This document shows, piece by piece, positions 49,988-60,641 of a DNA stretch of 64,000 bases; within the stretch, counting starts at the first letter, position 1, and every line of letters starts with the position of its first letter. This DNA comes from Microbacterium sp. zg-B96. GTDB taxonomy: Bacteria; Actinomycetota; Actinomycetes; Actinomycetales; Microbacteriaceae. The notes under the pieces are model-generated. The model made no database searches and was not told the DNA's origin. It was given only the letters and a program-made list of their open reading frames with translations. A program made the position numbers and the translations under genes. The DNA is taken from NCBI RefSeq assembly GCF_030246865.1, contig NZ_CP126738.1, forward strand, positions 434,001-498,000. The letters are read 5' to 3'.

Positions 49988-50650
49988 ATGGCTGACTCGA
50001 CTCTCGCGCTCGACGTTCGCACTGCCGATGGCAAGAAGGCCGGCTCCGTGGAGCTGCCCGCCGCGCTGTTCGACGTCAAGACGAACATCCCCCTGATCCA
50101 CCAGGTCGTCGTCGCGCAGCTTGCCGCCGCACGCCAGGGCACTCACTCGACCAAGCGTCGCGGTGAGGTCTCCGGTGCCGGCCGCAAGCCCTTCAAGCAG
50201 AAGGGCACCGGTAACGCCCGTCAGGGCTCGATCCGCGCGCCCCAGATGAAGGGTGGTGGCATTGTCCACGGCCCGAAGCCGCGTGACTACTCGCAGCGCA
50301 CCCCCAAGAAGATGATCGCCGCCGCCCTGCTGGGCGCGCTCAGCGACCGTGCTCGCGGGGAACGTCTGCACATCGTCGAGTCCTTCGCGATCGACGGCGC
50401 CCCCTCGACGAAGGCCGCAGCTGCGGTGCTCGCCGAGTTCGCCTCCGCGAAGCGGGTTCTCGTGGTCATCGACCGCAACGACGAGATCAGCGTCAAGAGC
50501 CTGCGCAACCTCGAGGTCGTGCACGTGCTGACCTTCGACCAGCTGAACGCCTACGACGTGATCGTCTCCGACGACATCGTCTTCACCAAGGCCGCCTACG
50601 ACGCGTTCGTCGCGTCGAAGACGGCCAACACCGAGGAGGTCTCGGCATGA
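49988..50650 (+). CDS. rplD: 50S ribosomal protein L4
   Basis: L4 of 220 residues with the tunnel-lining loop [20 protein letters not shown] and the typical C-terminal alpha/beta domain. Residues in that loop are unmodified relative to macrolide-sensitive forms as far as can be judged by eye. In enterobacteria L4 represses its own operon; no equivalent leader is evident here. Overlaps rplW by four bases. Confidence 0.97.
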   Translation: MADSTLALDVRTADGKKAGSVELPAALFDVKTNIPLIHQVVVAQLAAARQGTHSTKRRGEVSGAGRKPFKQKGTGNARQGSIRAPQMKGGGIVHGPKPRDYSQRTPKKMIAAALLGALSDRARGERLHIVESFAIDGAPSTKAAAAVLAEFASAKRVLVVIDRNDEISVKSLRNLEVVHVLTFDQLNAYDVIVSDDIVFTKAAYDAFVASKTANTEEVSA

Positions 50651-50958
50651 CCACCGCGCACATCGCACTGAACAAGGACCCGCGCGACGTCATCCTCAAG
50701 CCGGTCGTTTCCGAGAAGAGCTACGGGCTCATCGACGAGGGTAAGTACACCTTCCTCGTGGATCCCCGCGCCTCCAAGACCGAGATCAAGCTCGCCATCG
50801 AGAAGATCTTCGACGTCAAGGTGGCCTCGGTGAACACGCTCAACCGCCCCGGCAAGGCACGTCGCACCCGCTTCGGGATGGGCAAGCGCAAGGACACCAA
50901 GCGCGCCATCGTGACGCTCAAGTCGGGAACCATCGACATCTTCACGGCAGTCGGCTGA
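50647..50958 (+). CDS. rplW: 50S ribosomal protein L23
   Basis: L23 of 103 residues ([23 protein letters not shown]), located at the polypeptide exit where trigger factor and SRP dock. ATG overlaps the rplD stop (ATGA), indicating coupled translation. A 25-base gap precedes rplB. Confidence 0.97.
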   Translation: MTTAHIALNKDPRDVILKPVVSEKSYGLIDEGKYTFLVDPRASKTEIKLAIEKIFDVKVASVNTLNRPGKARRTRFGMGKRKDTKRAIVTLKSGTIDIFTAVG

Positions 50959-50983
50959 CGGTCGGGACAGAGGACTAGAGAAC

Positions 50984-51823
50984 ATGGCTATTCGCAAGTA
51001 CAAGCCCACGACCCCGGGTCGCCGCGGCTCGTCGGTGGCCGACTTCGCCGAGATCACCCGATCGACGCCTGAGAAGTCGCTCCTCCGCCCGCTCTCCAAG
51101 ACCGGTGGTCGCAACAACCAGGGACGCATCACCACGCGTCACATCGGTGGTGGCCACAAGCGTCAGTACCGCGTCATCGACTTCCGTCGTCATGACAAGG
51201 ACGGCATCAACGCCAAGGTCGCTCACATCGAGTACGACCCCAACCGCACCGCACGCATCGCGCTGCTGCACTACTTCGACGGCGAGAAGCGATACATCAT
51301 CGCGCCGAACAAGCTGGCACAGGGCGACATCGTGGAGTCGGGTTCCGGCGCTGACATCAAGCCGGGCAACAACCTGCCGCTGCGCAACATCCCCACCGGT
51401 ACCGTGATCCACGCGATCGAACTCCGCCCCGGCGGCGGTGCCAAGATCGCCCGCTCGGCCGGCGCCTCTGTGCGTCTGGTCGCAAAGGACGGCCCGTACG
51501 CGCAGCTTCGTCTGCCCTCGGGTGAGATCCGCAACGTCGACGCGCGCTGCCGTGCAACCATCGGCGAGGTCGGCAACGCCGAGCAGTCGAACATCAACTG
51601 GGGCAAGGCCGGTCGTAACCGCTGGAAGGGCATCCGCCCGACCGTCCGCGGTGTCGCGATGAACCCGGTCGACCACCCCCACGGTGGTGGCGAGGGCAAG
51701 ACGTCCGGTGGTCGTCACCCGGTCAGCCCCTGGGGCCAGGCTGAGGGTCGCACCCGTCACGCCAACAAGGAAAGCGACAAGTACATCGTCCGTCGTCGCA
51801 ACGCCGGCAAGAAGCGCAAGTAG
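50984..51823 (+). CDS. rplB: 50S ribosomal protein L2
   Basis: L2 of 279 residues, near the peptidyl-transferase centre and subunit interface. The conserved histidine block [20 protein letters not shown] and the C-terminal [20 protein letters not shown] are present, as is the N-terminal [22 protein letters not shown] 50984 follows AGAGGACTAGAG. Confidence 0.98.
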   Translation: MAIRKYKPTTPGRRGSSVADFAEITRSTPEKSLLRPLSKTGGRNNQGRITTRHIGGGHKRQYRVIDFRRHDKDGINAKVAHIEYDPNRTARIALLHYFDGEKRYIIAPNKLAQGDIVESGSGADIKPGNNLPLRNIPTGTVIHAIELRPGGGAKIARSAGASVRLVAKDGPYAQLRLPSGEIRNVDARCRATIGEVGNAEQSNINWGKAGRNRWKGIRPTVRGVAMNPVDHPHGGGEGKTSGGRHPVSPWGQAEGRTRHANKESDKYIVRRRNAGKKRK

Positions 51824-51835
51824 GAGTAGAGGAAG

Positions 51836-52117
51836 ATGCCTCGCAGCCTTAAGAAGGGCCCCTTCGTCGACGAGCACCTGCTTCGCAAGGTCGTCTCGCA
51901 GAACGAAGCCGGTTCCAAGAACGTCATCAAGACCTGGTCGCGCCGTTCGATGATCATCCCCGCAATGCTGGGACACACCATCGCCGTGCACGACGGTCGC
52001 AAGCACATCCCTGTGTTCGTGACCGAAACCATGGTCGGCCACAAGCTGGGCGAGTTTGCGCCCACCCGCACCTTCCGCGGCCACGAGAAGGACGACAAGA
52101 AGGGCCGCCGCCGCTAA
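51836..52117 (+). CDS. rpsS: 30S ribosomal protein S19
   Basis: S19 of 93 residues, complete ([15 protein letters not shown] at the start; [20 protein letters not shown] later). It binds the 30S head with S13. ATG 51836 follows GTAGAGGAAG, 12 bases after rplB. Confidence 0.97.
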   Translation: MPRSLKKGPFVDEHLLRKVVSQNEAGSKNVIKTWSRRSMIIPAMLGHTIAVHDGRKHIPVFVTETMVGHKLGEFAPTRTFRGHEKDDKKGRRR

Positions 52118-52143
52118 CGCGGTGGCGCAGAGAGGAGAGAGAG

Positions 52144-52542
52144 ATGGTGGATTCCATCGCCCGCGTGCGACACATCCGCGTGACCCCTCAGAAGGCTCGT
52201 CGTGTCGTCGCTCTCATCAAGGGCAAGCAGGCTCAGGAGGCCTTGGCCATCCTGAAGTTCGCGCCGCAGAGTGCTTCCGAGCCGATTTACAAGCTCGTCG
52301 CCTCGGCTATGGCGAACGCTCGCGTCGCTGCCGACAAGGACGGCGAGTACCTGGACGAGCAGGACCTGTACGTGAAGAACGCGTACGTCGACGAGGGCAC
52401 GACGCTGAAGCGTTTCCGCCCCCGTGCACAGGGTCGCGCGTTCCAGATCAAGAAGCGGACCAGCCACATCACTGTGGAGCTGGCGACCCCCGAGGTCCAG
52501 GCCGCTGCCCCCGCCACGACTAGCAAGAAGGCGAGCAAGTAA
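52144..52542 (+). CDS. rplV: 50S ribosomal protein L22
   Basis: L22 of 132 residues. The core contains [18 protein letters not shown] and the tunnel hairpin ending [25 protein letters not shown] short Ala/Thr/Lys tail ([13 protein letters not shown]) extends beyond the usual ~110-residue core. ATG follows GAGAGGAGAGAG. Its stop overlaps the rpsC start by one base (TAATG). Confidence 0.97.
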   Translation: MVDSIARVRHIRVTPQKARRVVALIKGKQAQEALAILKFAPQSASEPIYKLVASAMANARVAADKDGEYLDEQDLYVKNAYVDEGTTLKRFRPRAQGRAFQIKKRTSHITVELATPEVQAAAPATTSKKASK

Positions 52543-53302
52543 TGGGACAGAAAGTTCACCCGTACGGCTTCCGCCTCGGCATCACCACCGATCACGTCTC
52601 GCGGTGGTTCTCCGACTCGACCAAGCCGGGCCAGCGCTACGCCGACTACGTCGCGGAGGACATCAAGATCCGTCGTCTGCTGACCACGTCGCTCGACCGC
52701 GCCGGCGTCAGCAACATCGAGATCGAGCGCACCCGTGACCGTGTGCGTGTGGACATCCACACCGCCCGCCCGGGTATCGTGATCGGCCGCCGCGGCGCCG
52801 AGGCTGAGCGCATTCGCTCGGACCTCGAAAAGCTCACCGGCAAGCAGATCCAGCTGAACATCCTCGAGGTCAAGAACCCCGAGGCTGACGCTCAGCTGGT
52901 CGCGCAGGGCATCGCCGAGCAGCTCTCCGCCCGCGTGGCTTTCCGCCGCGCGATGCGTAAGGGTCTGCAGGGCGCTCAGCGCGCCGGTGCCAAGGGCATC
53001 CGCATCCAGGTCTCCGGCCGCCTCGGCGGCGCCGAGATGAGCCGTTCGGAGTTCTACCGCGAGGGTCGTGTGCCGCTGCACACGCTGCGCGCGAACATCG
53101 ACTACGGCTTCTACGAGGCAAAGACCACCTTCGGCCGCATCGGCGTGAAGGTCTGGATCTACAAGGGTGATCTCACCAACAAGGAGCTCGCCCGCGAGCA
53201 GGCCAACGCTCCGAAGGCAGCCCGTGGCCGTGACGACCGTGGCGGCGACCGCCGCCGTGGTCCGCGCAACGACGCCCCCGTCGCAGAAGGAGCATCGGCG
53301 TA

Positions 53303-53303
<1 letters not shown>
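52542..53303 (+). CDS. rpsC: 30S ribosomal protein S3
   Basis: S3 of 253 residues with the KH domain ([20 protein letters not shown]) and the mRNA-entry domain ([22 protein letters not shown]). The C-terminus carries a charged Arg/Asp-rich tail ([19 protein letters not shown]) common in actinobacteria. It has one-base overlaps with both rplV and rplP. Confidence 0.97.
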
Positions 53304-53721
<418 letters not shown>

Positions 53722-53722
<1 letters not shown>

Positions 53723-54036
53723 TGGCTGTCGGCACCAAGACGCTCGCACCAAGCGAGCTCGATACGTTCGAAGACCAGCGCCTCGTGGAGGAGCTGCGCA
53801 AGGCCAAGGAAGAGCTGTTCAACCTGCGCTTCCAGTCGGCCACCGGCCAGCTCGACAGCCACGGTCGCATCCGTGCCGTCAAGCGTGACATTGCGCGGCT
53901 GTACACCGTGATCCGCGAGCGCGAGCTGGGCATCCGTGCCACGCCCGCGCCCGTAGAGACCGCGACCAAGGCGAAGAAGACCAAGGCCAAGAAGGCGGAT
54001 GCCGCTGACGAGGCCGTGAAGGAAGAGGCCGAGTGA
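53722..54036 (+). CDS. rpmC: 50S ribosomal protein L29 with Lys/Ala-rich tail
   Basis: L29 of 104 residues. The canonical helical-hairpin core ([24 protein letters not shown], then [21 protein letters not shown]) ends near residue 75. A ~28-residue tail rich in Lys, Ala and acidic residues ([20 protein letters not shown]) extends it. The next protein, S17, carries a similar extension at its N-terminus. L29 lies at the tunnel exit. One-base overlap with rpsQ. Confidence 0.96.
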
Positions 54037-54404
54037 TGGCTGAGACCACCGAGAAGAAGGCTCCTGCCAAGAAGGCAGCCCCCAAGACCACGGCCGCACC
54101 GGTCGAGGCCAAGGGCCACGAGTCGTCCGAGCACGATGTCCGCGACGTCAACGCGCGCGGATATCGCAAGTCCCGCCGCGGCTACGTGGTCAGCGACAAG
54201 ATGGACAAGACGATCGTCGTCGAGGTTGAGGACCGCGTTAAGCACCCCCTCTACGGCAAGGTCATCCGTCGCACCTCCAAGGTCAAGGCGCACGACGAGG
54301 GCAACACGGCCGGTATCGGCGACCTCGTGCTCATCAACGAGACCCGCCCGCTGAGCGCCACCAAGCGCTGGCGCCTGGTCGAGATCCTCGAGAAGGCCAA
54401 GTAA
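54036..54404 (+). CDS. rpsQ: 30S ribosomal protein S17 with N-terminal extension
   Basis: S17 of 122 residues. The OB-fold core starts at [20 protein letters not shown] and includes [19 protein letters not shown]. About 42 residues rich in Lys/Ala/Pro ([20 protein letters not shown]) precede it. ATG 54036 overlaps the rpmC stop; a GTG one codon earlier (54033) is possible. A 34-base gap leads to rplN. Confidence 0.96.
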   Translation: MAETTEKKAPAKKAAPKTTAAPVEAKGHESSEHDVRDVNARGYRKSRRGYVVSDKMDKTIVVEVEDRVKHPLYGKVIRRTSKVKAHDEGNTAGIGDLVLINETRPLSATKRWRLVEILEKAK

Positions 54405-54438
54405 GGCTTCGGCCTGCTTGGAATCCAAGGAGTAAGAA

Positions 54439-54807
54439 GTGATTCAGAACGAATCCCGACTCAAGGTTGCCGACAACACCGGTGCCAAAGAGTTGCTCAC
54501 CATCCGTGTGCTCGGCGGCTCCGCCCGCCGGTACGCCGGTGTGGGCGACATCATCGTGGCAACGGTGAAGGATGCCATCCCCGGCGGCAACGTCAAAAAG
54601 GGCGATGTGGTCAAGGCCGTCATCGTGCGCACCGTCAAGGAGACCCGTCGTCCCGACGGCTCGTACATCAAGTTCGACGAGAACGCCGCCGTGATCCTGA
54701 AGAACGATGGGGAGCCCCGCGGCACCCGCATCTTCGGGCCGGTCGGTCGTGAGCTTCGCGACAAGAAGTTCATGAAGATCGTCTCGCTGGCCCCGGAGGT
54801 TATTTGA
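54439..54807 (+). CDS. rplN: 50S ribosomal protein L14
   Basis: L14 of 122 residues, the standard length ([39 protein letters not shown]). It sits at the intersubunit face and is a docking site for silencing factor RsfS. GTG 54439 after AAGGAGTAAGA is the start. It opens the spc-type part of the cluster. Confidence 0.97.
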   Translation: MIQNESRLKVADNTGAKELLTIRVLGGSARRYAGVGDIIVATVKDAIPGGNVKKGDVVKAVIVRTVKETRRPDGSYIKFDENAAVILKNDGEPRGTRIFGPVGRELRDKKFMKIVSLAPEVI

Positions 54808-54809
54808 TC

Positions 54810-55151
54810 ATGGCGAAGATCAAGAAGGGCGACCTGGTTCAGGTCATCACGGGCGCCGACAACGGTAAGCAGGGCAAGGTCCTCGAGGTCCTCGTCGAGC
54901 GCAACCGCGTCGTCGTCGAAGGCGTGAACTACGTCACCAAGCACACCCGTGTGGGTCAGACCCAGCGCGGCACCAAGACGGGTGGCATCGAGACCCTCGA
55001 AGCCCCCCTCCACATCTCCAACGTCGCCCTGGTCGACCCCGAGACGAAGAAGCCGACCCGTATCGGCCGCCGCGTCGAGGAGCAGACCAAGAACGGCGTC
55101 AAGCGCACGGTCCGCGTGCGCTTCGCGAAGAAGTCAGGCAAGGACCTCTGA
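54810..55151 (+). CDS. rplX: 50S ribosomal protein L24
   Basis: L24 of 113 residues with the KOW motif [20 protein letters not shown] and [20 protein letters not shown]. It starts 50S assembly by binding the 5' end of 23S rRNA. ATG 54810, two bases after rplN and after GGAGG; an in-frame TTG at 54804 is less likely. Confidence 0.97.
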   Translation: MAKIKKGDLVQVITGADNGKQGKVLEVLVERNRVVVEGVNYVTKHTRVGQTQRGTKTGGIETLEAPLHISNVALVDPETKKPTRIGRRVEEQTKNGVKRTVRVRFAKKSGKDL

Positions 55152-55153
55152 GA

Positions 55154-55744
55154 ATGAGCACTGCACCTGCCGCGGTGGCTGGCAAGATCCAGCCCCGCCT
55201 GAAGCAGAAGTACAAGAACGAGATCCAGAAGGCGATGCAGGAAGAGTTCGGCTACGCGAACGTCATGCAGATCCCTCGGATCGTCAAGGTCGTCGTCAAC
55301 ACCGGTGTCGGTGAGGCTGCGCGTGACAGCAAGGTGATCGATGGTGCGGTCGACGACCTCACCAAGATCACCGGCCAGAAGCCGGTTGTCACCAAGGCTC
55401 GCAAGTCCATCGCGCAGTTCAAGCTGCGCGAGGGTCAGGCCATCGGTGCGCACGTCACCCTTCGCGGTGACCGTGCGTGGGAGTTCCTGGACCGCCTCGT
55501 GAACCTCGCGCTGCCGCGCATCCGCGACTTCCGCGGACTGTCGCCCAAGCAGTTCGATGGTCACGGCAACTACACCTTCGGCTTGCAGGAGCAGTCGGTG
55601 TTCCACGAGATCAACCAGGACAAGATCGATCGCGTTCGCGGCTTCGACATCACTGTCGTCACCACGGCGGCCACCGACGCGGAAGGTCGCTCGCTGCTTC
55701 GTCAGCTGGGCTTCCCCTTCCGTGCCGACGACGCCCAGGCGTAA
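55154..55744 (+). CDS. rplE: 50S ribosomal protein L5
   Basis: L5 of 196 residues ([62 protein letters not shown]). It binds 5S rRNA and forms bridge B1b. It has a short N-terminal extension. The next expected gene, rpsN, is absent: 136 bases with a hairpin lead directly to rpsH. Confidence 0.97.
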   Translation: MSTAPAAVAGKIQPRLKQKYKNEIQKAMQEEFGYANVMQIPRIVKVVVNTGVGEAARDSKVIDGAVDDLTKITGQKPVVTKARKSIAQFKLREGQAIGAHVTLRGDRAWEFLDRLVNLALPRIRDFRGLSPKQFDGHGNYTFGLQEQSVFHEINQDKIDRVRGFDITVVTTAATDAEGRSLLRQLGFPFRADDAQA

Positions 55745-55759
55745 TCCGATAGACTGTGG

Positions 55760-55795
55760 CGTTTGGTCCCGGACCCTGCGGTCCGGGACCAAACG
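55760..55795 (+). repeat. Perfect 16-bp hairpin between rplE and rpsH, where rpsN would be expected
   Basis: CGTTTGGTCCCGGACC (55760-55775) pairs perfectly with 55780-55795 around CTGC, 15 bases after the rplE stop. The 136-base gap is too short for the 61-residue zinc-type S14 and has no remnant of its CxxC motifs. No T-tract follows, and downstream genes would still need transcription, so attenuation, RNA processing or a secondary promoter for rpsH-rplO is likely. Confidence 0.85.
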
Positions 55796-55880
55796 TCCGT
55801 ACAACTGAATACTGCGAAATCATCGCAGGTCGGCTGTCGCGTAACGGCATCCGAAACCTCGTGAACGAAGGAACAAACAC

Positions 55881-56279
55881 ATGACAATGACAGACCCGGT
55901 CGCAGACATGCTGACCCGTCTGCGCAACGCGAACTCGGCCCACCACGATTCCGTGTCGCTGCCGAGCTCCAAGCTCAAGACTCACATCGCCGAGATCCTC
56001 CAGCAGGAGGGCTACATCGCCGGCTGGGAGGTCACTGACGCCCGCGTCGGCCAGACCCTCACGCTGACCCTGAAGTACGGCCCGAACCGCGAGCGGTCGA
56101 TCGCCGGCATCAAGCGCGTGTCGAAGCCGGGTCTCCGCGTCTACGCACGCTCCACCGAGATCCCCACCGTGCTCGGCGGCCTTGGCGTAGCAATCCTGTC
56201 CACCTCCTCTGGCCTCCTCACGGACCGCCAGGCCGAGTCGAAGGGCGTCGGTGGGGAAGTCCTCGCCTACGTGTGGTGA
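55881..56279 (+). CDS. rpsH: 30S ribosomal protein S8
   Basis: S8 of 132 residues ([22 protein letters not shown]; the C-terminal [20 protein letters not shown]). It binds the central domain of 16S rRNA and, in enterobacteria, represses the spc operon. ATG 55881 follows GAAGGAAC. It begins a tightly packed run to rplO. Confidence 0.97.
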   Translation: MTMTDPVADMLTRLRNANSAHHDSVSLPSSKLKTHIAEILQQEGYIAGWEVTDARVGQTLTLTLKYGPNRERSIAGIKRVSKPGLRVYARSTEIPTVLGGLGVAILSTSSGLLTDRQAESKGVGGEVLAYVW

Positions 56280-56284
56280 TCTGA

Positions 56285-56821
56285 ATGTCCCGCATCGGTC
56301 GTCTTCCCATCGACATCCCCGCCGACGTTACCGTCGAGGTCTCCGGCCAGGATGTCTCCGTCAAGGGCCCCAAGGGTGAGCTCAACCTCACCGTTTCGCG
56401 CCCCATCGAGGTCGCGGTCACGGAGGGCCAGGTTCTGGTCTCCCGTCCCGACGACGAGCGCGAGTCGCGGTCGCTTCACGGCCTGACCCGCACGCTCATC
56501 CACAACAACATCATCGGCGTCACCCAGGGCTACACCAAGGGCCTTGAGGTCGTCGGCACCGGTTACCGCGTCGCACAGAAGGGCGGCTCGGTCGAGTTCG
56601 CCCTCGGCTTCTCGCACCCCGTGCTGGTCGAACCGCCGGCAGGCATCACGTTCACGGTCGAAGGCAACAACAAGGTCACCGTGAGCGGCATCGACAAGCA
56701 GGCCGTCGGTGAGGCTGCCGCCAACATCCGCAAGATCCGCAAGCCCGAGCCCTATAAGGGCAAGGGTGTGCGCTACGCCGGCGAGGTCGTTCGGCGCAAG
56801 GCCGGAAAGGCTGGTAAGTAA
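56285..56821 (+). CDS. rplF: 50S ribosomal protein L6
   Basis: L6 of 178 residues, two tandem alpha/beta domains ([39 protein letters not shown]; the C-terminal [22 protein letters not shown]). It is near the GTPase centre of the 50S subunit. Gaps of five and two bases to its neighbours. Confidence 0.97.
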   Translation: MSRIGRLPIDIPADVTVEVSGQDVSVKGPKGELNLTVSRPIEVAVTEGQVLVSRPDDERESRSLHGLTRTLIHNNIIGVTQGYTKGLEVVGTGYRVAQKGGSVEFALGFSHPVLVEPPAGITFTVEGNNKVTVSGIDKQAVGEAAANIRKIRKPEPYKGKGVRYAGEVVRRKAGKAGK

Positions 56822-56823
56822 CC

Positions 56824-57183
56824 ATGGCTGTGACTTCCAAGTCCGTCGCACGTGCGCGTCGTCACGCGCGCCTGCGCAAGAAGGTCGTCGGCACCGAAGC
56901 GCGTCCGCGCCTCGTCGTCACCCGTTCGGCCCGCCACGTCTTCGTCCAGCTGGTCGACGACAGCAAGGGTCACACCGTGGCGTCGGCATCGACGCTCGAG
57001 ACTGACCTGCGTACCTTCGACGGTGACAAGACTGCCAAGGCCCGCAAGGTCGGCGAGCTCGTCGCCGAGCGTGCGAAGGCCGCCGGCGTCGTCGACGTCG
57101 TGTTCGACCGTGGTGGCAACCGCTACGCGGGTCGTGTGGCCGCGATCGCCGAAGGCGCCCGCGAGGGAGGCCTGAACCTGTGA
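56824..57183 (+). CDS. rplR: 50S ribosomal protein L18
   Basis: L18 of 119 residues ([53 protein letters not shown]). It binds 5S rRNA with L5. Its stop overlaps the GTG of rpsE. Confidence 0.97.
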   Translation: MAVTSKSVARARRHARLRKKVVGTEARPRLVVTRSARHVFVQLVDDSKGHTVASASTLETDLRTFDGDKTAKARKVGELVAERAKAAGVVDVVFDRGGNRYAGRVAAIAEGAREGGLNL

Positions 57184-57884
57184 GCGAGAACAAGGAGAAC
57201 GAAGTGACCGAAACCGCTCCGGCTGCGGCTACGGCCGAGGCCGCTACAGCGGCGCCCGAGACGGCGGCTGCCGAGCGCGAGCCGCGTCGCGGCGGTCGCG
57301 AGCGCAACCCCAACCGGGAGCGCAACTCGCGTGACCGCAACGAGAGCCAGTTCCTCGAGCGCGTCGTCACGATCAACCGTGTGTCCAAGGTCGTCAAGGG
57401 TGGTCGCCGCTTCAGCTTCACCGCCCTCGTGGTCGTGGGCGACGGCAACGGTCTGGTCGGCGTCGGATACGGCAAGGCCCGCGAGGTGCCCCTGGCCATT
57501 TCCAAGGGTGTTGAAGAGGCCAAGCGCAACTTCTTCCGCGTGCCCCGTGTCGGCTCGACCATCCCGCACCCGGTGCAGGGTGAGGCCGCTGCCGGTGTTG
57601 TGCTGCTGCGTCCGGCTGCTGCCGGTACCGGTGTCATCGCCGGTGGTCCGGTGCGTGCCGTGCTCGAATGCGCCGGCATCCACGACGTGCTCTCGAAGTC
57701 GCTCGGTTCGTCGAACACGATCAACATCGTGCACGCGACCGTCGCGGCTCTGAAGAGCCTTGAGGAGCCGCGTGCGGTTGCCGCACGCCGTGGCCTGGAC
57801 TTCGATCAGGTTGCTCCCGCCCGTCTCATCCGCGCCGAGGCAGCTGCTGCCGAGGCCGCGCGCGAGAAGAAGGTTGGTGCCTGA
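57180..57884 (+). CDS. rpsE: 30S ribosomal protein S5 with long N-terminal extension
   Basis: S5 of 234 residues, longer than the usual ~165. The core starts at [23 protein letters not shown] and continues with [22 protein letters not shown]. The first ~58 residues are Ala/Glu-rich and then Arg/Asn-rich ([17 protein letters not shown]). S5 guards decoding accuracy at the mRNA entry. GTG 57180 overlaps the rplR stop; an in-frame GTG at 57204 could give a shorter form. One-base overlap with rpmD. Confidence 0.96.
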   Translation: MSENKENEVTETAPAAATAEAATAAPETAAAEREPRRGGRERNPNRERNSRDRNESQFLERVVTINRVSKVVKGGRRFSFTALVVVGDGNGLVGVGYGKAREVPLAISKGVEEAKRNFFRVPRVGSTIPHPVQGEAAAGVVLLRPAAAGTGVIAGGPVRAVLECAGIHDVLSKSLGSSNTINIVHATVAALKSLEEPRAVAARRGLDFDQVAPARLIRAEAAAAEAAREKKVGA

Positions 57885-58069
57885 TGGCTGCCCGTCTGAA
57901 GGTCACGCAGACCAAGTCCAAAGTGAGCGAGAAGCAGAACCAGCGCGACACGCTGCGCAGCCTCGGTCTCAAGCGGATCGGCGACACTGTCGTCCGTCCG
58001 GACGACGCGCAGACGCGCGGCTACGTCAAGACCGTCGCCCACCTCGTGAAGGTTGAGGAGATCGACTAA
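57884..58069 (+). CDS. rpmD: 50S ribosomal protein L30
   Basis: L30 of 61 residues, full length ([29 protein letters not shown] at the end). Encoded between rpsE and rplO with one-base overlaps on both sides, the standard arrangement. Confidence 0.96.
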   Translation: MAARLKVTQTKSKVSEKQNQRDTLRSLGLKRIGDTVVRPDDAQTRGYVKTVAHLVKVEEID

Positions 58070-58623
58070 TGGCTGAACAGGCCAAGAAGAAGGACGAGGC
58101 CGCTCAGGCCGCGCCCAAGAAGGCTGCCGCTAAGAAGCCGGCCGCTGCCAAGGCTGCACCGAAGACGGATGCTCCGGCGTCCCGTCCCGGCGTGCTGAAG
58201 GTGCACCACCTGCGTCCGGTCCCCGGATCCAACACCGCCAAGACTCGCGTCGGCCGTGGTGAAGGCTCCAAGGGTAAGACCGCGGGTCGAGGCACCAAGG
58301 GCACGAAGGCGCGTTACAGCGTTCGGGTCGGCTTCGAGGGCGGTCAGATGCCGCTGCACATGCGTACGCCGAAGCTGCGCGGGTTCAAGAACCCGTTCCG
58401 CGTCGAGTACCAGGTGGTCAACCTCGACAAGCTCGCCGAGCTGTACCCCAACGGTGGCGACGTCACCGTGAGCGACCTGGTCGCCAAGGGTGCCGTGCGC
58501 AAGAACGAGAAGGTCAAGGTGCTGGGCACCGGCGACATCTCCGTCAAGCTCACCGTGGCCGTCGACAAGGTCTCCGGCTCTGCTGAGCAGAAGATCGTCG
58601 CAGCTGGCGGCACTATCAAGTAA
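58069..58623 (+). CDS. rplO: 50S ribosomal protein L15 with Lys/Ala-rich N-terminus
   Basis: L15 of 184 residues. The conserved core starts at [33 protein letters not shown] and includes [20 protein letters not shown]. About 42 residues of Lys/Ala/Pro-rich sequence precede it, making it longer than the typical ~147. It is followed by a structured 101-base gap and secY. Confidence 0.97.
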   Translation: MAEQAKKKDEAAQAAPKKAAAKKPAAAKAAPKTDAPASRPGVLKVHHLRPVPGSNTAKTRVGRGEGSKGKTAGRGTKGTKARYSVRVGFEGGQMPLHMRTPKLRGFKNPFRVEYQVVNLDKLAELYPNGGDVTVSDLVAKGAVRKNEKVKVLGTGDISVKLTVAVDKVSGSAEQKIVAAGGTIK

Positions 58624-58630
58624 TCGCGTG

Positions 58631-58661
58631 ACAGGGGTCGGAGCAAGTCTCCGGCCCCTGT
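58631..58661 (+). repeat. Hairpin between rplO and secY
   Basis: ACAGGGGTCGGAG (58631-58643) pairs with CTCCGGCCCCTGT (58649-58661) around CAAGT, with one G-T wobble. It lies seven bases after the rplO stop and lacks a T-tract. It resembles in placement the hairpins in the rpsG-fusA and rplE-rpsH gaps. Confidence 0.75.
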
Positions 58662-58724
58662 TGCCGTACGCTGGTTGATGCCGCGCCCGCGGGGTGACCG
58701 GCAATCCCCTTGGAGGAATCCGAC

Positions 58725-60050
58725 TTGTTCAGCGCCATTGCGCGGGTCTTCCGCACACCCGACCTGCGGCGGAAGATCGGCTTCACGCTCGCGATCATCG
58801 CCATCTACCGCCTCGGCGCGCACGTGCCGACGCCCTTCGTCGACTTCCCCAACGTGCAGTCGTGTCTCGCGCAGTCGGGCGGCACCGAGGGCCTGATGTC
58901 CCTGGTGAACCTGTTCTCCGGTGGGGCGCTGCTGCAGCTGTCGATCTTCGCGCTCGGTGTGATGCCCTACATCACGGCCACCATCATCGTGCAGCTGCTG
59001 CGCGTGGTGATCCCGCACTTCGAGACCCTCTACAAGGAGGGCCAGGCCGGCCAGGGCAAGCTCACGCAGTACACGCGCTACCTCACCATCGCGCTGGCGC
59101 TGCTGCAGTCGACCACCCTCATCACGGTGGCCCGCAGCGGTCAGCTGTTCGGCGTCACCGGCGTCGCGGAGTGCAACCAGCTGCTCACCAACGACGCGTG
59201 GTGGGCCCAGCTGCTCATGATCATCACGCTGACCGCCGGCACCGGCCTCATCATGTGGTTCGCCGAGCTCATCACCGAGCGTGGCGTCGGCAACGGCATG
59301 TCGATCCTCATCTTCACCTCGATCGCGGCGACCTTCCCCTCGGCCATGTGGTCGATCTGGCAGGCCCGCGGCTTCGAGATCTTCCTCATGGTGCTCGCCG
59401 TCGGCGTGCTCACCGTCGGCCTCGTCGTGTTCGTCGAACAGTCCCAGCGCCGCATCCCGGTGCAGTACGCCAAGCGCATGGTGGGACGCCGCACCTACGG
59501 CGGCACCAACACCTACATCCCGATCAAGGTGAACATGGCCGGCGTCGTGCCCGTCATCTTCGCCTCGTCGCTGCTGTACATCCCCGCGCTGATCGCACAG
59601 TTCAACCAGAACCCGGATGCCGAAGGCAACGTGCCCGGCTGGGTCGCGTGGATCCAGCAGTACTTCACCACCGGTGACAACCCGCTGTACATGCTGGTGT
59701 ACTTCCTGCTCATCGTCGGATTCACCTACTTCTACGTCGCGATTACGTTCAACCCGGTCGACGTCGCGGACAACATGAAGAAGTACGGCGGGTTCATCCC
59801 CGGCATCCGTGCCGGCCGGCCCACCGCCGAGTACCTGGACTACGTGCTCACCCGCATCACGCTTCCCGGCTCGATCTACCTGGGTCTCATCGCCCTGATC
59901 CCGCTGATCGCCCTGGCCACGGTCGGTGCGAACCAGAACTTCCCGTTCGGTGGGGCATCCATCCTCATCATCGTCGGCGTGGGTCTGGAGACGGTGAAGC
60001 AGATCGACGCGCAGCTGCAGCAGCGCCACTACGAAGGACTCCTCCGATGA
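58725..60050 (+). CDS. secY: Preprotein translocase subunit SecY
   Basis: SecY of 441 residues with ten membrane helices, the protein-conducting channel of the Sec system. Landmarks include IAIYRLGAHVPTPFVD, the LFSGGALLQLSIFALGVMPYITA plug region and GTNTYIPIKVNMAGVVPVIFA. TTG 58725 is the start, as GGAGGAATCCGAC directly precedes it. It overlaps adk by four bases. Confidence 0.97.
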   Translation: MFSAIARVFRTPDLRRKIGFTLAIIAIYRLGAHVPTPFVDFPNVQSCLAQSGGTEGLMSLVNLFSGGALLQLSIFALGVMPYITATIIVQLLRVVIPHFETLYKEGQAGQGKLTQYTRYLTIALALLQSTTLITVARSGQLFGVTGVAECNQLLTNDAWWAQLLMIITLTAGTGLIMWFAELITERGVGNGMSILIFTSIAATFPSAMWSIWQARGFEIFLMVLAVGVLTVGLVVFVEQSQRRIPVQYAKRMVGRRTYGGTNTYIPIKVNMAGVVPVIFASSLLYIPALIAQFNQNPDAEGNVPGWVAWIQQYFTTGDNPLYMLVYFLLIVGFTYFYVAITFNPVDVADNMKKYGGFIPGIRAGRPTAEYLDYVLTRITLPGSIYLGLIALIPLIALATVGANQNFPFGGASILIIVGVGLETVKQIDAQLQQRHYEGLLR

Positions 60051-60637
60051 CCACCCCTCGTCTCCTCATCGTCGGGCCGCAGGGCTCGGGCAAGGGCACG
60101 CAGGGCGTGCGCATCGCCGAAGCGTTCGGCATCCCCGTCATCTCCACCGGCGACGTGTTCCGCGCCGCCGTGAAGGACGGCACCGAGCTCGGAAAGCAGG
60201 TGCAGGCGATCATCGATGCCGGTGACCTGGTACCCGACGAGCTGACCAGCGCGATCGTGCGCGAGCGGCTGGCGCAGGCGGATGCCGCGGGCGGGTTCCT
60301 CCTCGACGGGTATCCCCGCAACCTCGGTCAGGTCGCCGACCTCGATGCCTTCCTGGCCGCGCGCGGCGAGGAGCTCACCGGCGTCATCGAGCTGAGCGTC
60401 CCGCGGGACGAGAGCATGACGCGGCTGACGCGTCGCGCGCACGAGCAGGGCCGGGCCGACGACACCGAAGAGGCCATCGCCAAGCGGTTGTCGATCTACG
60501 AGCGCGAGACCGCGCCCATCCTCGACGTCTACCGCGAGCGCGGCATCGTCGACACGATCGACGGCGTCGGCACGCTCGATGACATCACCGAGCGGGTCAC
60601 CGCGGCACTGGCCGCGCGCGACCTCGTCGGCGCCTGA
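60047..60637 (+). CDS. adk: Adenylate kinase
   Basis: Adenylate kinase of 196 residues, interconverting ATP plus AMP and two ADP. P-loop GPQGSGKGTQ (10-19), AMP-binding STGDVFRAAV and FLLDGYPRN are intact. The lid is the short type without zinc cysteines (RRAHEQGRADDTEEAIAKRL), normal for actinobacteria. Coupled to secY (ATGA) and four bases before map. Confidence 0.97.
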   Translation: MTTPRLLIVGPQGSGKGTQGVRIAEAFGIPVISTGDVFRAAVKDGTELGKQVQAIIDAGDLVPDELTSAIVRERLAQADAAGGFLLDGYPRNLGQVADLDAFLAARGEELTGVIELSVPRDESMTRLTRRAHEQGRADDTEEAIAKRLSIYERETAPILDVYRERGIVDTIDGVGTLDDITERVTAALAARDLVGA

Positions 60638-60641
60638 CGAC

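Noticed and set aside
55745..55880. Possible degenerate rpsN remnant
   Set aside because: All frames were read for CxxC or RxxRC-type S14 motifs and none was seen; the space is too short for the gene.
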